A stretch of 64,000 nucleotides of DNA from Nocardiopsis listeri NBRC 13360. Its GTDB lineage: Bacteria > Actinomycetota > Actinomycetes > Streptosporangiales > Streptosporangiaceae. Made by a program: the position numbers and the translations under genes. Positions 7,398 through 15,055 of this stretch are shown in pieces. The stretch's first letter is position 1; each line of letters starts with the position of its first letter. The notes below the pieces were generated by a model. The model worked only from the letters and a program-made list of their open reading frames with translations. It was not told the DNA's origin and ran no database searches. The stretch covers positions 62,001-126,000 of the forward strand of contig NZ_BCSH01000002.1 in assembly GCF_001570765.1 (NCBI RefSeq), read 5' to 3'.

Positions 7398-8477
7398 CTA
7401 GTCCACGGTCCAGGTGTCGCCGCCGGCCAGCAACGCGGCCAAGTCGCCGTCGCCGCGTTCGGACCGCGCGTCCTCGATCTGCTCGTTCAACAGATCGTCG
7501 TAGGTGGGCCGGCGCACGTCCCGCAAGACTCCGATCGGCACGTGTTCGAAGGCCGGCCGGTCCAGCCTGGACAGCGCGAACGCGTAACCCGGGTCCTCCC
7601 GGTGCGCGTCGTGGCGGATCAACCTCTCCTCACCCACCCGGGCCACGTCGACGACCTCCAGGCCGCCGAAGTCGCCCGCGACCACACCGCGGTCCGGCCC
7701 CAGCCGCAGCGGCTCGCCGTGCTCCATCCGCAGCAGCCTCAGGTCCCGCGAGGACGCGTCCTTCAACGGCTCGAAGGCGTCGTCGTTGAAGATGGGGCAG
7801 TTCTGATAGATCTCCACGAACGAAGCGCCGGGGTGGTCGGCGGCGGCCCGCAGCACCGACGTCAGGTGCTTGCGGTCCGAGTCCACGGTCCGGGCCACGA
7901 ACCCCGCCTCCGCGCCCAGCGCCAACGACAGCGGATTGAACGGGTGGTCCAGGGACCCCACCGGCGAGGACTTGGTGATCTTCCCGGCCTCGGAGGTGGG
8001 GGAGTACTGGCCCTTGGTGAGCCCGTAGATGCGGTTGTTGAACAGGAGGATGTTGATGTTGACGTTGCGACGCAGCGCGTGGATGAGGTGGTTGCCGCCG
8101 ATCGACAGCCCATCGCCGTCACCGGTGATCACCCACACCGACAGGTCCGGTCGGCTCGTGGCCAACCCCGTCGCGATCGCCGGGGCGCGCCCGTGGATCG
8201 AGTGCACGCCGTACGTGCTCAGGTAGTACGGGAACCGCGAGGAGCAGCCGATCCCGGACACCATCACGATGTTCTCCCGGGGCACCCCCAGCTGCGGTAG
8301 GAACGACTGGAACGCGGCCAGGATCGCGTAGTCACCGCAGCCCGGGCACCAGCGCACCTCCTGGTCGGACTTGAAGTCCTTCATCTTGTACGGGGCGTCG
8401 GTCTTGGGCACCAGTCGTAGTCCGGCGAGGCCGCCCTCGTCGTGAACGTGCCCGGTTCCGTTCGGATTCTCAGTCAC
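7398..8477 (-). CDS. korB: 2-oxoacid:ferredoxin oxidoreductase beta subunit
   Basis: The 359-residue subunit binds thiamine diphosphate: WCPGCGDY at ~40-47 carries the cluster-ligand-type cysteines and GDGDGLSIGGNH begins the TPP-binding motif that ends in LLFNN. It pairs with the alpha subunit encoded just upstream to decarboxylate 2-oxoglutarate (or another 2-oxoacid) to its acyl-CoA, passing electrons to ferredoxin, as an alternative to the 2-oxoglutarate dehydrogenase complex. The GTG start at 8477 overlaps the end of the alpha gene (GTGACTGA), so translation is coupled. 2-oxoglutarate as substrate is inferred from actinobacterial KorAB homologues. Confidence 0.92.
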   Translation of the reverse strand: MTENPNGTGHVHDEGGLAGLRLVPKTDAPYKMKDFKSDQEVRWCPGCGDYAILAAFQSFLPQLGVPRENIVMVSGIGCSSRFPYYLSTYGVHSIHGRAPAIATGLATSRPDLSVWVITGDGDGLSIGGNHLIHALRRNVNINILLFNNRIYGLTKGQYSPTSEAGKITKSSPVGSLDHPFNPLSLALGAEAGFVARTVDSDRKHLTSVLRAAADHPGASFVEIYQNCPIFNDDAFEPLKDASSRDLRLLRMEHGEPLRLGPDRGVVAGDFGGLEVVDVARVGEERLIRHDAHREDPGYAFALSRLDRPAFEHVPIGVLRDVRRPTYDDLLNEQIEDARSERGDGDLAALLAGGDTWTVD

Positions 8478-10320
8478 GGTCGATGACCTCCTGAAGCACA
8501 CCCGCGAGCTCCTCCGCCTTGAAGGGAAGACCACGGACCTTGTTGTAACCGATGACGTCGACCAGGAAGCGGCCGCGCAGCAGCAGCGCCAGCTGGCCCA
8601 GGTTGATCTCGGGTACCACCACGCGCTCGTAGCGCGCGAGCACCCGGCCCAGGTTCGCGGGGAACGGGTTGAGGTGGCGCAGGTGGGCCTGGGCCACACG
8701 GCCGCCCGCCCGCCGCACCCGGCGCACCCCGGCGGTGATGGACCCGTAGGTGCCGCCCCAACCCAGCACGAGCACCTCCGCGTCCCCGGTGGGGTCGGAC
8801 ACCTCCAGTTCGGGGATGTCCCTCGCGATGGCGTCGATCTTGGCCTGCCGAGTGCGGACCATGAGGTCGTGGTTACCGGGGGTGTAGGAGATGTCGCCGC
8901 TCTGGGCGTGCTTCTCGATGCCGCCGATGCGGTGTTCCAAGCCGGCCGTGCCCGGAACCGCCCACGGGCGCGCCAGGGTGTCCTCGTCGCGCAGGTAGGG
9001 AAGGTAGGCGCCGTCCGGACCGTTCGGTTCGGTGGCCAGGTCCGGTTCGATGACCGGAAGGTCCGCCACGTCCGGCAGTCGCCACGGCTCGGAGCCGTTG
9101 GCGAGGTAGCCGTCGGAGAGCACCACCACCGGCGTGCGGTACTTCACCGCCAACCGGGTGGCCTCGATCGTCGCGTCGAAGCAGTCCGCGGGGGAGGAGG
9201 GCGCCACCACCGGGACGGGGGACTCGCCGTTACGCCCGTACATGGCCATCAACAGGTCGGTCTGCTCGGTCTTGGTGGGCATGCCGGTGCTCGGGCCGGC
9301 CCGCTGCACGTCCACGATGAGCAGGGGGAGTTCCGTCATCACGGCCAGCCCCACGGTCTCCTGCTTGAGCACCATGCCGGGCCCGGAGGTGGTGGTCACG
9401 CCGAGCGAACCGCCGAAGGAGGCGCCCAGGGCCGCGCCCACCCCCGCGATCTCGTCCTCGGCCTGGAAGGTCCGCACCCCGAACCGCTTGTGCTTGGACA
9501 ACTCGTGCAGGATGTCCGAGGCCGGCGTGATCGGGTAGGAGCCCAGGAACAGGGGGAGACCGGAACGCTTGGACCCGGCGATGAGCCCGTAGGCCGTGGC
9601 CAGGTTCCCGGTGATGTTGCGGTAGGTGCCCGAGGGCAGCCGGGCCGGTTTGATCTCGTAGGAGACCGCGAAGTCCTCCGTGGTCTCCCCGAAGTTCCAC
9701 CCCGCCCGAAAGGCCTTGAGGTTGGCGTCGAGGATGTCCGGCTTGCTCGCGAACTTCGACTTCAGGAACGAGGTCGTCCCCTCCGTCGGGCGGTTGTACA
9801 TCCAGGACAACAAACCCAGGGCGAACATGTTCTTCGCGCGCTGGGCGTCCTTCTTGGAGATGTCGGAATCGGCCAGGGCCGCCACCGTCATCGAGGTCAG
9901 CCCCACCGCGCTCACCTTGAACCCGTCGAGGGTCCCGTCGGTGAGCGGATCGGAGACGTAACCGACCTTGGCCAGGCTGCGCTTGGTGAACTCGTCGGTG
10001 TTGACGATGATCGTGGCGCCCTTGGGCACGTCGCCGAGGTTGGCCTTGAGGGCCGCCGGGTTCATCGCCACCAGTACGTCCGGGGCGTCCCCCGGGGTCA
10101 CGATGTCGTGGTCGGCGAAGTGCAACTGGAAGCTGGAGACACCGGGAAGGGTGCCGGCCGGAGCGCGGATCTCCGCCGGGAAGTTCGGCAGGGTCGACAG
10201 GTCGTTGCCGAACGACGCGGTCTCCTGGGTGAATCGATCACCGGTCAACTGCATGCCGTCGCCGGAGTCGCCGGCGAAGCGGATGATGACGCGGTCGAGC
10301 TGTTCGATCTGTTTGGCCAC
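8470..10320 (-). CDS. korA: 2-oxoacid:acceptor oxidoreductase alpha subunit (fused gamma-alpha)
   Basis: The 616-residue subunit has an N-terminal gamma-type domain (about 10-190: VIIRFAGDSGDGMQLTGDRF, VLVAMNPAALK) fused to the alpha domain (about 215 onward: GSYPITPASDILHEL, FQAEDEIAGVGAALGASFGG, TTTSGPGM). This fusion is usual for actinobacterial KorA. With KorB it forms the ferredoxin-linked 2-oxoglutarate oxidoreductase. The GTG start at 10320 follows GAGGAGG at about 12 bases, a slightly long gap; the open frame extends upstream to 10725 but without family similarity. The stop overlaps the korB start. Confidence 0.92.
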   Translation of the reverse strand: MAKQIEQLDRVIIRFAGDSGDGMQLTGDRFTQETASFGNDLSTLPNFPAEIRAPAGTLPGVSSFQLHFADHDIVTPGDAPDVLVAMNPAALKANLGDVPKGATIIVNTDEFTKRSLAKVGYVSDPLTDGTLDGFKVSAVGLTSMTVAALADSDISKKDAQRAKNMFALGLLSWMYNRPTEGTTSFLKSKFASKPDILDANLKAFRAGWNFGETTEDFAVSYEIKPARLPSGTYRNITGNLATAYGLIAGSKRSGLPLFLGSYPITPASDILHELSKHKRFGVRTFQAEDEIAGVGAALGASFGGSLGVTTTSGPGMVLKQETVGLAVMTELPLLIVDVQRAGPSTGMPTKTEQTDLLMAMYGRNGESPVPVVAPSSPADCFDATIEATRLAVKYRTPVVVLSDGYLANGSEPWRLPDVADLPVIEPDLATEPNGPDGAYLPYLRDEDTLARPWAVPGTAGLEHRIGGIEKHAQSGDISYTPGNHDLMVRTRQAKIDAIARDIPELEVSDPTGDAEVLVLGWGGTYGSITAGVRRVRRAGGRVAQAHLRHLNPFPANLGRVLARYERVVVPEINLGQLALLLRGRFLVDVIGYNKVRGLPFKAEELAGVLQEVIDRD

Positions 10321-10812
10321 TGAGATCGACGACCTCCTCGGTGAGCCGCCGGTCGTGGAGGCGGCGGCGCTCGGGTGTTCCACCCCCGGCCGGACCGCAC
10401 CGTCGCGGGCCGGATGCCAGGGTCGGGGGCGGGGACTTCGGTCGTGGCCCTCACACGCGCCGGGTGCGCCAACCCGGTGCGGCGTGTGCGGTGCGGGTAC
10501 CGCGGCCGGATCGCGCGTGGCTGCCGACCTTCGACGACACGGCCCACCACTCCACCGTAAGGACGGAGTTCTTCCGTCCCCGTCGGTGCGCGTAGTGACG
10601 AGGACCACGTTCGCACTATAGGTCGTCGACGCCGGACGGAGGCCGTGCGGGTGGCGATTGTCACACAAGCCGGTTCGGCCCGTGTTCGCGCGCTGATGGC
10701 GCGGGCCGCGACACCGACCGGTCACATGGGGAACGCGAGACCTCGACCCGCACGTTTGTCACCATGTACGCATCAAAAGCCGGACACCGGCGAACACCGG
10801 AAGGGAGGGCGC
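10321..10812. other. Divergent intergenic region korA / htpX
   Basis: About 490 bases with no supported gene. On the minus strand a -10-like TATAGT (10620-10615) lies ~300 bases before korA, and a 7-bp hairpin (10561-10579, GGACGGA with its complement) sits in the presumed korA leader. I could not identify a matching -35. A TGTCACA at 10659 lacks the ECF41 -10 partner. Confidence 0.45.
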
Positions 10813-11673
10813 GTGCACGTCAACGCGGTCCGCGCGGTCGGCCTGTTCGCCGGAGCATCGGCGCTCATCGTCGTGGTCGGCTGGTTCTGCGGTGCCCAGA
10901 AGGGCGTCCAGATCGCGATCGCCCTGGTGCTGTGCGCGGGGATCCTCGTCTATCTGTTCGGGGAGTCCCTGGCGTTGCGGGCGATGCGGGCCCGACCGGT
11001 CAGCGAGATCGAGCGCCCGGAGCTGTACCGGATCGTTCGGGAACTGGCCACGGCCGCCAAACAGCCGATGCCGAAGCTGTACCTGGCGCCGGTGCGCACA
11101 CCCAACGCCTTCGCAACCGGGGGCAGCCCGCGCCGGGCGTCCCTGTGCTGCACGACCGGGTTGCTGCGCGCCCTCGACGAACGTGAGCTGCGCGGGGTGA
11201 TCGCCCACGAGCTGGCGCACATCCGCTCGCACGACACGCTGCTCAGCTCGGTCGCGGCGACCCTGACCACCCTCATCACAGCGCTCACCCTCGTGACCTT
11301 CCTGCTGCCGTTGGGGGAGTCCGAGGAGACGGACATGCCCAACCTCCTGGGAGGGCTGATGCTGGCCGTGCTGGCACCGCTCGCGGGCGTGGTCGTCTAC
11401 TGCGGCGTGGGGCGGGCCCGCGAGTTCCGTGCCGACGAGCAGGCCGCCGAACTCACCGGGGACCCGCTGGGGCTCGCCGACGCGCTGCGCAAGCTGGAGT
11501 CCGGCAACCGGGCCCACCCGCTGCCACGCGAGCGGGTGCTGTTGGCCACGGCGCATCTGATGACGACCAACCCGTTTCCCGGGCCGGTGGGCCGGTTGTT
11601 CTCGGCGCACCCACCGATCGCCGAGCGGATCCGACGCCTGCGCGAGCTGCGCCGCGAGTGGGACCTGGGCTGA
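10813..11673 (+). CDS. htpX: M48 family membrane zinc metalloprotease (HtpX-like)
   Basis: The 286-residue protein has two N-terminal hydrophobic helices (within residues 5-55), the zinc-binding HELAH motif (IAHELAHIRSHD, around residue 135), two further membrane segments after it and the third zinc ligand Glu in REFRADEQA. The order matches HtpX, a membrane-bound protease that removes misfolded membrane proteins. The GTG at 10813 follows AAGGGAGGG. It converges on yajQ with a shared hairpin terminator between. No heat-shock regulatory site was recognised upstream. Confidence 0.93.
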   Translation: MHVNAVRAVGLFAGASALIVVVGWFCGAQKGVQIAIALVLCAGILVYLFGESLALRAMRARPVSEIERPELYRIVRELATAAKQPMPKLYLAPVRTPNAFATGGSPRRASLCCTTGLLRALDERELRGVIAHELAHIRSHDTLLSSVAATLTTLITALTLVTFLLPLGESEETDMPNLLGGLMLAVLAPLAGVVVYCGVGRAREFRADEQAAELTGDPLGLADALRKLESGNRAHPLPRERVLLATAHLMTTNPFPGPVGRLFSAHPPIAERIRRLRELRREWDLG

Positions 11674-11679
11674 ACACGA

Positions 11680-11712
11680 CGACGGCCGTCCACCGATGGC
11701 GGGCGGCCGTCG
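11680..11712. terminator. Bidirectional terminator htpX / yajQ
   Basis: A 9-bp inverted repeat (CGACGGCCG with CGGCCGTCG) separated by 15 bases lies between the two convergent stop codons. Confidence 0.6.
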
Positions 11713-11724
11713 AACGTCGGTGCG

Positions 11725-12222
11725 TCAGCGGTAGTTGACGAACTGGAGGGCCAGGTCGAAGTCCTTCTCCTTGATGAGCGTCATGACGTTCTGGAGGTCG
11801 TCCTTCTTCTTGGCGCTGACCCGAAGTTCTTCGCCCTGGATCTGCGCCTTGACACCCTTGGGGCCCTCGTCGCGGATGAGTTTGGAGATCTTCTTGGCGT
11901 CCTCGGTGGTGATCCCCTCCTTGAGGTTCACCGAGAGGCGGTACTCCTTACCCGAGGGCTTGGGCTCCTCGGCGGCGTCCAGGACCTTCAGGGAGATCTT
12001 GCGCTTGATCAGCTTCTCCTTGAAGACCTCCAGGGCGGCCGTGGCGCGTTCCTCGGCGCTGCTCTTGATCTCGATGCCGTTCTCACCCTGCCAGGCGATG
12101 GTGGTCCCGGTGCCCTTGAAGTCGAACCGCTGGGCCAGCTCCTTGCCCGTCTGGTTCAGGGCGTTGTCGACCTCCTGACGGTCGAGCTTGGACACCACGT
12201 CGAAACTGGATTCGGCGGCCAC
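11725..12222 (-). CDS. yajQ: YajQ family nucleotide-binding protein
   Basis: The 165-residue protein is full length for the YajQ/DUF520 family. It opens with [19 protein letters not shown], contains QRFDFKGT and IKDEGPKG-like [16 protein letters not shown], and ends with the conserved [12 protein letters not shown]. Family members fold as two tandem ferredoxin-like domains and in some bacteria bind cyclic di-GMP to modulate transcription; in actinomycetes the role is not established. It is transcribed away from tRNA-Tyr. Confidence 0.95.
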   Translation of the reverse strand: MAAESSFDVVSKLDRQEVDNALNQTGKELAQRFDFKGTGTTIAWQGENGIEIKSSAEERATAALEVFKEKLIKRKISLKVLDAAEEPKPSGKEYRLSVNLKEGITTEDAKKISKLIRDEGPKGVKAQIQGEELRVSAKKKDDLQNVMTLIKEKDFDLALQFVNYR

Positions 12223-12368
12223 GTACTCTCACATCCCGCTAGATCTCGTGGGTCACGGGCGATGCCCGTGCACGTCTGTTCGGCCCGGTTCGGGCCGGCT
12301 TCAGAGCTTAGCCGCGCCCCGCTTCGCACACCCGAAGCCCCTGGTGGGGACGCGCTCCAGGTTTCGAT

Positions 12369-12398
12369 TTCAGGTTGAGGCCGATCATCCGCTATTGT
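12369..12398 (+). promoter_or_regulatory. Candidate tRNA-Tyr promoter
   Basis: TTCAGG (12369-12374), an 18-base spacer and TATTGT (12393-12398) lie ~38 bases upstream of tRNA-Tyr. The -10 is good, the -35 weak. Confidence 0.35.
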
Positions 12399-12435
12399 CA
12401 TTCATGCGCAGCGACACACACGTCGCCGCAGCCCA

Positions 12436-12517
12436 GGCAGGTTGCCCGAGTGGCCAATGGGAGCGGACTGTAAATCCGTCGGCTTAGCCTTCGAAGGTTC
12501 GAATCCTTCACCTGCCA
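12436..12517 (+). tRNA. tRNA-Tyr (GTA)
   Basis: This 82-nt class II tRNA has acceptor stem GGCAGGT/ACCTGCC, anticodon GTA at 12470-12472, a long variable arm and T-loop GGTTCGAATCC. The discriminator is A12517 and CCA is not encoded. Confidence 0.95.
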
Positions 12518-12525
12518 CCCTGGGG

Positions 12526-12567
12526 AAGGCCCCGGTGAACAGCGGAAACGCTGCCCACCGGGGCCTT
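12526..12567 (+). terminator. Terminator after tRNA-Tyr
   Basis: A 12-bp outer stem (AAGGCCCCGGTG and complement) encloses a 5-bp inner stem capped by a GAAA tetraloop (12540-12553); TTTCG follows. Confidence 0.8.
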
Positions 12568-13066
12568 TCGCGTTCCCTGGGCCTTCCAGGCCCGCCTCGT
12601 GGGACGGCGGCCACCGGTGGGCGACACGACCGCATCGACTCCCGACCACATCGCGACGTGCTCGCCGACTCGACCACGCGACCACCGATCGGGAGCCGAC
12701 GGATCAGGGCCGGCGGCACGAAGTGACGGTGCGTCGTGGTTTCGGGCTTGTTCGCCGCGGGTGACGTGGTGCTCGGGGATTCGGGTGGTCGCGAAGATGT
12801 TACGGCAGAGCCACAGGGAGATCACTCTGGGTGATCTTCGCGGGGTGGTGGGGCGACCCGGATGGGTTGATAAATCAGCGCATTGTCGTATTCGAGTTGC
12901 CTGGCGAAAAGAATTGTTCCGGCAATATGGACAAAATGGCTTCCGGGTTTCGGCGTTGACAAAAAAGCGGGGTCGGATAATGATTGCCACAGTCCGCCGC
13001 GACACAGGTGCAAGAAGCGCCTGCGTCTTTTTCTGTCAATGCCTCGCATGATTTCTCGGGGGAAAC
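12568..13066. other. Upstream region of the secreted-protein array
   Basis: About 500 bases without a convincing gene; the frames that stay open have no start signal or codon pattern I trust. From ~12820 the sequence is markedly AT-richer than the rest of the window. It contains an inverted repeat GATCAC-TCTGG-GTGATC (12820-12836) and a TTGACA (12956-12961) followed by GATAATGA (12976-12983), which may be the array promoter although the spacing to GATAAT is short (14). The leader to the first ATG is then ~80 bases. Confidence 0.5.
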
Positions 13067-13312
13067 ATGATCAAGAAGCTGACCGCTGCTGGCCTGGTCG
13101 CCGGTGCCGCGATGGGCGCGCTCCTCATGGGAGCTCCCGCGCACGCCTCGCATGGTGGTGACCAGCAGTTCAACCAGAACCTCCAGCTGGTTCCGGTTCA
13201 GTCCTGCAACCTGACCGGCAGCGTCGGTCTGGTCGCCGTCACCGTGCCGATCCTGTCGCCGCAGACCACGGGCGACTGCGTGAACGGCCCCGTCGGCACC
13301 AACATCAGCTAG
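13067..13312 (+). CDS. Small secreted two-Cys protein, array copy 1
   Basis: This 81-residue precursor has a Sec signal peptide (MIKKLTAAGLVAGAAMGALL) and AxA cleavage (APAHA). The mature ~54-residue peptide has the array consensus: SHGGDQQFNQNLQLVPVQ, a first Cys, a Val/Gly-rich hydrophobic stretch (GSVGLVAVTVPILSPQ), then TTGDCVNGP with the second Cys, ending TNIS. The pattern VPV-x-Cys-Asn ... VGL ... G-x-Cys-Val-Asn is reminiscent of chaplin-type surface amyloids, but the length and the SPQTTGD insert differ and I do not claim membership. GGGGGAAAC precedes the ATG. It is the first gene of a four-member tandem array, 56 bases before copy 2. Confidence 0.88.
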   Translation: MIKKLTAAGLVAGAAMGALLMGAPAHASHGGDQQFNQNLQLVPVQSCNLTGSVGLVAVTVPILSPQTTGDCVNGPVGTNIS

Positions 13313-13368
13313 TTCCGGCAATCGGTCCGACCGAGACGCTGTCCCAAACTTTTTCGAAAGGTAATTCA

Positions 13369-13614
13369 ATGCTGCGTAAGCTCGGCGTTGCCGGCCTCGT
13401 CGCTGGTGCCGCTTTCTCCGCCATTTTGTCCGCCACTCCGGCTTCCGCCTCGCACGGTGGCGACCAGCAGTACAACCAGAACCTCCAGGCCGTCCCGGTG
13501 CAGCTGTGCAACACCAGCGCCGCCGTGGGCCTGGTCGGTGTGAACGTGCCGATCCTGTCGCCGCAGACCACGGGCGACTGCGTCAACGGTCCCATCAGCA
13601 CCAACATCGACTAG
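13369..13614 (+). CDS. Small secreted two-Cys protein, array copy 2
   Basis: This 81-residue paralogue has signal peptide MLRKLGVAGLVAGAAFSAIL and cleavage after ASA. The mature peptide reads SHGGDQQYNQNLQAVPVQ then LCNTSAAVGLVGVNVPILS and TTGDCVNGPISTNID. Its 3' half is nearly identical at the nucleotide level to copies 1 and 3, pointing to recent duplication or gene conversion. GAAAGG precedes the ATG at 13369. Copy 3 follows after 13 bases, so copies 2-4 are surely co-transcribed. Function unknown; export and probable wall or surface location follow from the signal peptide. Confidence 0.9.
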   Translation: MLRKLGVAGLVAGAAFSAILSATPASASHGGDQQYNQNLQAVPVQLCNTSAAVGLVGVNVPILSPQTTGDCVNGPISTNID

Positions 13615-13627
13615 GAGAGTCCCCAGA

Positions 13628-13873
13628 ATGCGCAAGTTCACCGCAGTCACCGCCATCGCCGGTATCGCCTTCGGCGCCATGCTCGCCGCCGCTCCGGCTT
13701 CCGCCTCGCACGGTGGCGACCAGCAGTACAACCAGAATCTCCAGGCCGTCCCGGTCCAGCTGTGCAACACCGAGCTGGCCGTCGGACTCCTCGCCGGTGT
13801 CAACGCGCCGATCCTGTCGCCGCAGACCACGGGCGACTGCGTCAACGGCCCCATCAGCACCAACATCGACTAG
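13628..13873 (+). CDS. Small secreted two-Cys protein, array copy 3
   Basis: This 81-residue paralogue has signal peptide MRKFTAVTAIAGIAFGAMLA and cleavage after ASA. The mature peptide matches copy 2 through SHGGDQQYNQNLQAVPVQ, then LCNTELAVGLLAGVNAPILS and the shared TTGDCVNGPISTNID ending. Relative to copies 1 and 2 there is one extra residue in the central hydrophobic stretch (LLAGVNAP) and a matching loss in the signal region, so total length is unchanged. GGAGAG stands just upstream (overlapping the previous stop). It is 10 bases before copy 4. Confidence 0.9.
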   Translation: MRKFTAVTAIAGIAFGAMLAAAPASASHGGDQQYNQNLQAVPVQLCNTELAVGLLAGVNAPILSPQTTGDCVNGPISTNID

Positions 13874-13883
13874 GGGACCGTAG

Positions 13884-14207
13884 ATGCTGCGCAAGTTCAC
13901 CGCCGCCACCGCCATCGCCGGTATCGCCATGGGTGCGATGCTCGCGACCACGCCGGCCTTCGCCTCGCACGGCGGCGACCAGCAGTTCAACCAGAACCTC
14001 CAGCTGGTTCCGGTTCAGCTGTGCAACACCGAGCTGGCCGTGGGCCTGGTCGGCGCCAACGTGCCGATCCTGTCGCCGCAGACCGCCGGTGACTGCGTCA
14101 ACGGCCCCACGAGCACCAACATCGACCACGACCGTGACGATGACGGCCACCACGGCCACGACGGTCACGACGGTCACGATGGTGACAAGGGCAACGGCTA
14201 CCACTAG
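13884..14207 (+). CDS. Small secreted two-Cys protein, array copy 4 with His/Asp-rich tail
   Basis: The 107-residue precursor repeats the array design (signal MLRKFTAATAIAGIAMGAML, then SHGGDQQFNQNLQLVPVQ, LCNTELAVGLVGANVP, TAGDCVNGP, TNID). At the exact place where copies 1-3 stop, it continues for ~26 residues of His/Asp/Gly (HDRDDDGHHGHDG with repeated HDG units, ending GNGYH). The tail looks like a metal-binding or charged surface extension added by loss of the stop codon and repeat expansion; that is inference. The ribosome-binding region is GGGGACCGTAG. A strong terminator follows 58 bases after the stop. Confidence 0.9.
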   Translation: MLRKFTAATAIAGIAMGAMLATTPAFASHGGDQQFNQNLQLVPVQLCNTELAVGLVGANVPILSPQTAGDCVNGPTSTNIDHDRDDDGHHGHDGHDGHDGDKGNGYH

Positions 14208-14264
14208 TAGTAGCCCGAGTCCGGCGGGGCCGATCCGGTCCCGATGACGGAACAGAGCTGTTCG

Positions 14265-14295
14265 AAGGCCCCCCGGTGTGTGCCGGGGGGCCTTT
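14265..14295 (+). terminator. Terminator of the secreted-protein array
   Basis: A perfect 12-bp stem (AAGGCCCCCCGG and complement) with a 6-base loop is followed by TTTCG. Confidence 0.85.
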
Positions 14296-14340
14296 CGCGT
14301 TCACACCGGGATGATGGGGTCTCGACACCCAGGAGGCGAC

Positions 14341-14883
14341 ATGAAGCGTGCACTACTGATCGGCGCGGTCCTGGCCCTGGCGCTCTCCGCCTGTGGCGAC
14401 CAGGACGAGCCGGACCGGGACGACGTTCCGGCCGAGGACGGTAGCGGTGACGACGAGCGTGACCGCGACGACCGCGACGACCACGACGACCGTGACGACG
14501 ACGAGCGTGACGAAGACGGTGGCGCGGCGACCCAGGGGGACGTCCAGGTCCTCAACTTCCACGGCGACGAGGCCGGGTTCGACGAGCAGCGGCCCACGGA
14601 GTACGTGGCCACCGAGTTCACCACCTTCACCGACATGGAGTGGGACGAGTGGGACGAGGGGCGAGCCCGAGGAGAGGGCGAGGTCCTGGGCACCTGGTGC
14701 ATGGACCAGGGATGTCAGGACGACCCCTACGACGTGGACGTGGAACTCGGCGATCCCGTCGACGTCGACGGCACCATGTACTTCTCCACGTACACGATCA
14801 CCGATTACGACGACGACATGCCCGAGGAGACCCGGGAGGCGTTCGACCAGGCGGACGAGGGCCGGCTCGGCGTCCCGCAGTAG
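14341..14883 (+). CDS. Acidic putative lipoprotein
   Basis: This 180-residue precursor has a type II signal peptide ending in the lipobox LSAC (Cys18), so it should be lipid-anchored outside the membrane. Residues ~20-62 are an Asp/Arg/Glu-only low-complexity linker (runs of DDRDD). The remainder (~68-180) is acidic and probably folded, with DVQVLNFHGDEAGF, EYVATEFTTFTDMEWDEW, two cysteines in WCMDQGCQDDPYD and MYFSTYTITDYDDD. I recognise no family. AGGAGG lies 5 bases before the ATG. It stands between the secreted array and the Wadjet-like cluster, and its position abuts the place where the missing half of the DUF2397 gene would be. Confidence 0.85.
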   Translation: MKRALLIGAVLALALSACGDQDEPDRDDVPAEDGSGDDERDRDDRDDHDDRDDDERDEDGGAATQGDVQVLNFHGDEAGFDEQRPTEYVATEFTTFTDMEWDEWDEGRARGEGEVLGTWCMDQGCQDDPYDVDVELGDPVDVDGTMYFSTYTITDYDDDMPEETREAFDQADEGRLGVPQ

Positions 14884-15041
14884 GCGTCCAGGGGCGGGGT
14901 GACGCCGAAGGGTTCCCCGGCTCTTCGCAGAATCCTTACAAACGCCACAGTCGGGACAAAATGCCTGTTCAGAGCGGGTGGCGGGGAATCTCATCGAGGA
15001 CGGAGGGAACCGAACCGGGCGTGGCGGGCCCGAGAGGTCTC

Positions 15042-15047
15042 TAGTCT
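15042..15047 (+). promoter_or_regulatory. Candidate -10 for leaderless jetA-like transcript
   Basis: TAGTCT lies 8 bases before GTG 15056, the spacing expected for a leaderless actinobacterial mRNA. It is part of a 12-base word, CTAGTCTGCTGA (15041-15052), repeated exactly before the ATPase gene at 22095. Confidence 0.4.
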
Positions 15048-15055
15048 GCTGAGTT

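Noticed and set aside
10659-10665. TGTCACA in the korA-htpX interval as an ECF41 promoter
   Set aside because: No CGTC -10 at the right distance on this strand.
10321-10725. N-terminal extension of KorA
   Set aside because: The frame is open but Arg/Pro-rich with no family similarity; GTG 10320 begins the conserved gamma domain.
12599-13051. Open frame of 150 codons between tRNA-Tyr and the secreted array
   Set aside because: Codon use collapses in the AT-rich part and there is no start signal or similarity.
13067-14207. CRISPR array
   Set aside because: The repeats are protein-coding paralogues ~80 codons long with signal peptides, not short repeats with spacers. No CRISPR was seen elsewhere.
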